Below are positions 62,384 to 64,000 of a stretch of 64,000 nt of DNA, piece by piece. The notes under the pieces are model-generated. The model made no database searches, was not told the DNA's origin, and was given only the letters and a program-made list of their open reading frames with translations. Position 1 is the first letter of the stretch; each line of letters starts with the position of its first letter. Position numbers and translations under genes: made by a program. Source of the stretch: Methylophaga thalassica MP (GTDB lineage: Bacteria; Pseudomonadota; Gammaproteobacteria; Nitrosococcales; Methylophagaceae); contig NZ_AFIG01000003.1 in NCBI RefSeq assembly GCF_000214595.1, forward strand, positions 1-64,000. Direction: 5' to 3'.

Positions 62384-64000
62384 TTATTCGTCTTCTTTAC
62401 GATTAATCAGTCGCTTCAACCCAACCATAATGCCAACAATGACGATGACGACTCCCACAAATATCGCGATTTGTTCAGGGTCTGGATTTTGCACAGTTCG
62501 CATCAATGAATCAGCAAACACTGTAATACCCAATATCCCCGGTAACATACCGATCAGCGTACCAATGGTAAAATCACGCGTATTAATATGTGAGCCACCG
62601 GCGACAAGATTAATCACTGTAAACGGTGCTACAGGAATAATGCGTACAGTGATAATCGCCAAAACACCATGTTTAGCCAGACGCCTGCTTAATTTATTGA
62701 TACTGGAACCGGCTAATTTCTGAATGGTATTTCGCCCCATATAGTGTCCAACGGCATACCCCATCAAGCCACTCACCAGCGATCCAATAATGGAATAAAC
62801 AGTTCCCCATAAAGGGCCAAATGTCAGTGCCGTTGTGATAATCAACAGGGTCACCGGAAAGGCAATCAATCCGGCAATGGCAAAAATACCGATCACAATT
62901 AATGGTGTTAATGGATGTGACTTAATACCTTCAGCGGCATGTTGTAATGTTTCCGGATTTAACCATTCACTTAATGGTGTCCATCGCCAAATAGCTGTTA
63001 ACGCTAGTACCACAATCAAAACGGCAACAATTTTCCACCACTGTTTTTGGGCTGATTTTGGTTCATCAACCGGAATAAACATCTTAGTCAGTTTTTCCGT
63101 TTCAATCGGCCTTTCAGGATCGACAATGGCAGAATCCGGTAACATCTGATTCGCATAGTCAGAGACCGAACAATCAAGTTCACGTAATGTATGACTGTTT
63201 TCCTGTCGAGCATCTATCAAGCGAATAAGCGAACCTTCCTGAGATAAATTCTGGCGGAGTTCATCTGCTGTCATACCAAAATGTTCTGTCAGTAAACGCT
63301 CGCGAAACCGACTGACAGTAGCTTTGTGTTCATCTGTCTCCGCTTCAATCACCAGATCACATTCACTATCGAAGCCCATGGAACGGTTGCTTAAATTTGC
63401 TGAACCGACTCGCATTAAACAATCATCAATGACCGTGATTTTTGCATGCACGCTGATATAAGAATCACCAAGCTCATCACGATGCGGATAACAAAGACGT
63501 AACCGATTATGTTTGTCAGCCTCTTTCAATTTGCAGGCCACACGATAACGCAAAACATCCATGGTGGCCTGTTCCAACCAGCCACCAGTCATTAATGGCA
63601 AGACTAAAACAACATCGGGCCCGTCTCGTTCCTGCAAGCGTTCGGCTAATAAATCAGCTACTTTCCAGGAGGTAAAATATTGATTCTCCATATATATAAG
63701 ATTTTCAGCCGCTTTCAGGCTATCAATATAGAGTTGTTCAACTTCACGAATTTCTTTCTGATCACGGTACTGAGGCATTGTCCTGCTGATGCCTATCTCG
63801 ATGTCTTTAAACCAGGGCTCGATATATTCAGGCCATGCCGATCCTGATTTTTGTGACGGTTTATTGAGTTTTTCGCCGGTCGCTTTTAACCAGCGTTCTC
63901 GTGCCAGGTCACCTAAGGCGGCTGCCGCTTCACCTTGCACCATCATTTGTACATCATGAAATGGCGGGTAATGATGACCATCAGGATCAATACGTCTTGA
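62384..64000 (-). CDS. phospholipase D-like protein fused to a VTT/SNARE-associated membrane domain (5' end missing)
   Basis: The frame is open to the right edge, so the gene is cut by the window. The visible last 538 codons begin within the family sequence RIDPDGHHYPPFHDVQMMV, and the first HKD motif must lie outside. The second HKD motif is HAKITVIDDCLMRVGSANLSNRS (about nt 63380-63460). The C-terminal part, after nt about 63060, has a TM segment and then a DedA/VTT domain of four to five membrane helices with glycine-rich loops (GPLWGTVYSIIGSLVSGLMGY). Such fusions probably make or remodel phospholipids (cardiolipin synthase-like chemistry). The EEP gene follows closely. Confidence 0.9.
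   Translation of the reverse strand, partial: SRRIDPDGHHYPPFHDVQMMVQGEAAAALGDLARERWLKATGEKLNKPSQKSGSAWPEYIEPWFKDIEIGISRTMPQYRDQKEIREVEQLYIDSLKAAENLIYMENQYFTSWKVADLLAERLQERDGPDVVLVLPLMTGGWLEQATMDVLRYRVACKLKEADKHNRLRLCYPHRDELGDSYISVHAKITVIDDCLMRVGSANLSNRSMGFDSECDLVIEAETDEHKATVSRFRERLLTEHFGMTADELRQNLSQEGSLIRLIDARQENSHTLRELDCSVSDYANQMLPDSAIVDPERPIETEKLTKMFIPVDEPKSAQKQWWKIVAVLIVVLALTAIWRWTPLSEWLNPETLQHAAEGIKSHPLTPLIVIGIFAIAGLIAFPVTLLIITTALTFGPLWGTVYSIIGSLVSGLMGYAVGHYMGRNTIQKLAGSSINKLSRRLAKHGVLAIITVRIIPVAPFTVINLVAGGSHINTRDFTIGTLIGMLPGILGITVFADSLMRTVQNPDPEQIAIFVGVVIVIVGIMVGLKRLINRKEDE

Overview
The window reads as a chromosomal segment of a gammaproteobacterium with GC in the low-to-mid 40s (estimated by eye). 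Every recognisable gene is a typical gammaproteobacterial core or accessory gene. Gene order in several blocks matches Pseudomonas and its relatives: rrn leader-tyrS-M23 peptidase-anmK, ndk-rlmN-pilW-rodZ-ispG-hisS, recN-fur-bamE, and nirB-nirD-nasA with a nitrate transporter and a phosphatase/kinase. A marine, Methylophaga-like (Piscirickettsiaceae) host is my best guess. It rests on the combination of a glycogen locus, a BCCT osmolyte transporter and assimilatory nitrate reduction. No diagnostic methylotrophy gene lies in the window, so this is inference. No phage, insertion sequence, integrase or CRISPR array was seen.

Layout. 1-460: promoter and boxA leader of an rRNA operon that runs off the left edge. 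460-4502: tyrS, M23 peptidase, anmK. 4478-13221: glycogen/alpha-glucan locus (GcvH-like protein, malQ, GH57, glgC, divergent glgB, then pgi). 13251-18838: hisS-ispG-rodZ-pilW-rlmN-ndk, with 4-nt overlaps between rlmN, pilW, rodZ and ispG. 19008-22598: nadK-recN, fur, bamE. 22624-25693: carbonic anhydrase, a metallo-hydrolase, a very unusual repeat protein built from about 26 KWYEAN-like units, and a small exported protein. 25764-31367: Lon-like AAA+ protease, PilZ protein, coq7, diguanylate cyclase, CheV. 31717-34610: tRNA-Leu, rnr, tRNA-His, tRNA-Thr. 34799-40065: MHYT hybrid kinase, HD-GYP response regulator, diguanylate cyclase. 40197-53760: nitrate assimilation. 53877-58084: MarR, an NTF2-like protein and a two-component system flanked by two PepSY proteins. 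58160-64000: BCCT transporter, porin, exo/endonuclease-like protein and a truncated phospholipase D/VTT fusion.

How it works together. The nitrate block contains transporter (narK/nasA-type), porin, reductase (nasA), NADH nitrite reductase (nirBD) and a split nitrate-sensing antiterminator (membrane NIT protein plus ANTAR protein). Three transcription units start with sequences matching sigma-54 -24/-12 promoters, two of them with NtrC-like dyads about 80-100 bp upstream and the third with half-sites. This predicts joint control by nitrogen limitation (NtrC/sigma-54) and nitrate (NIT/ANTAR). A 37-codon membrane-peptide ORF heads the NIT-ANTAR unit. The signalling block (PilZ, two GGDEF, HD-GYP, EAL, MHYT kinase, CheV) suggests a c-di-GMP-rich lifestyle. 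The most novel object is the repeat protein at 23950-25188. It consists of near-regular 15-residue W-Y-E-A-N units arranged in two tandem 184-residue super-repeats, and I cannot assign it to any known family.
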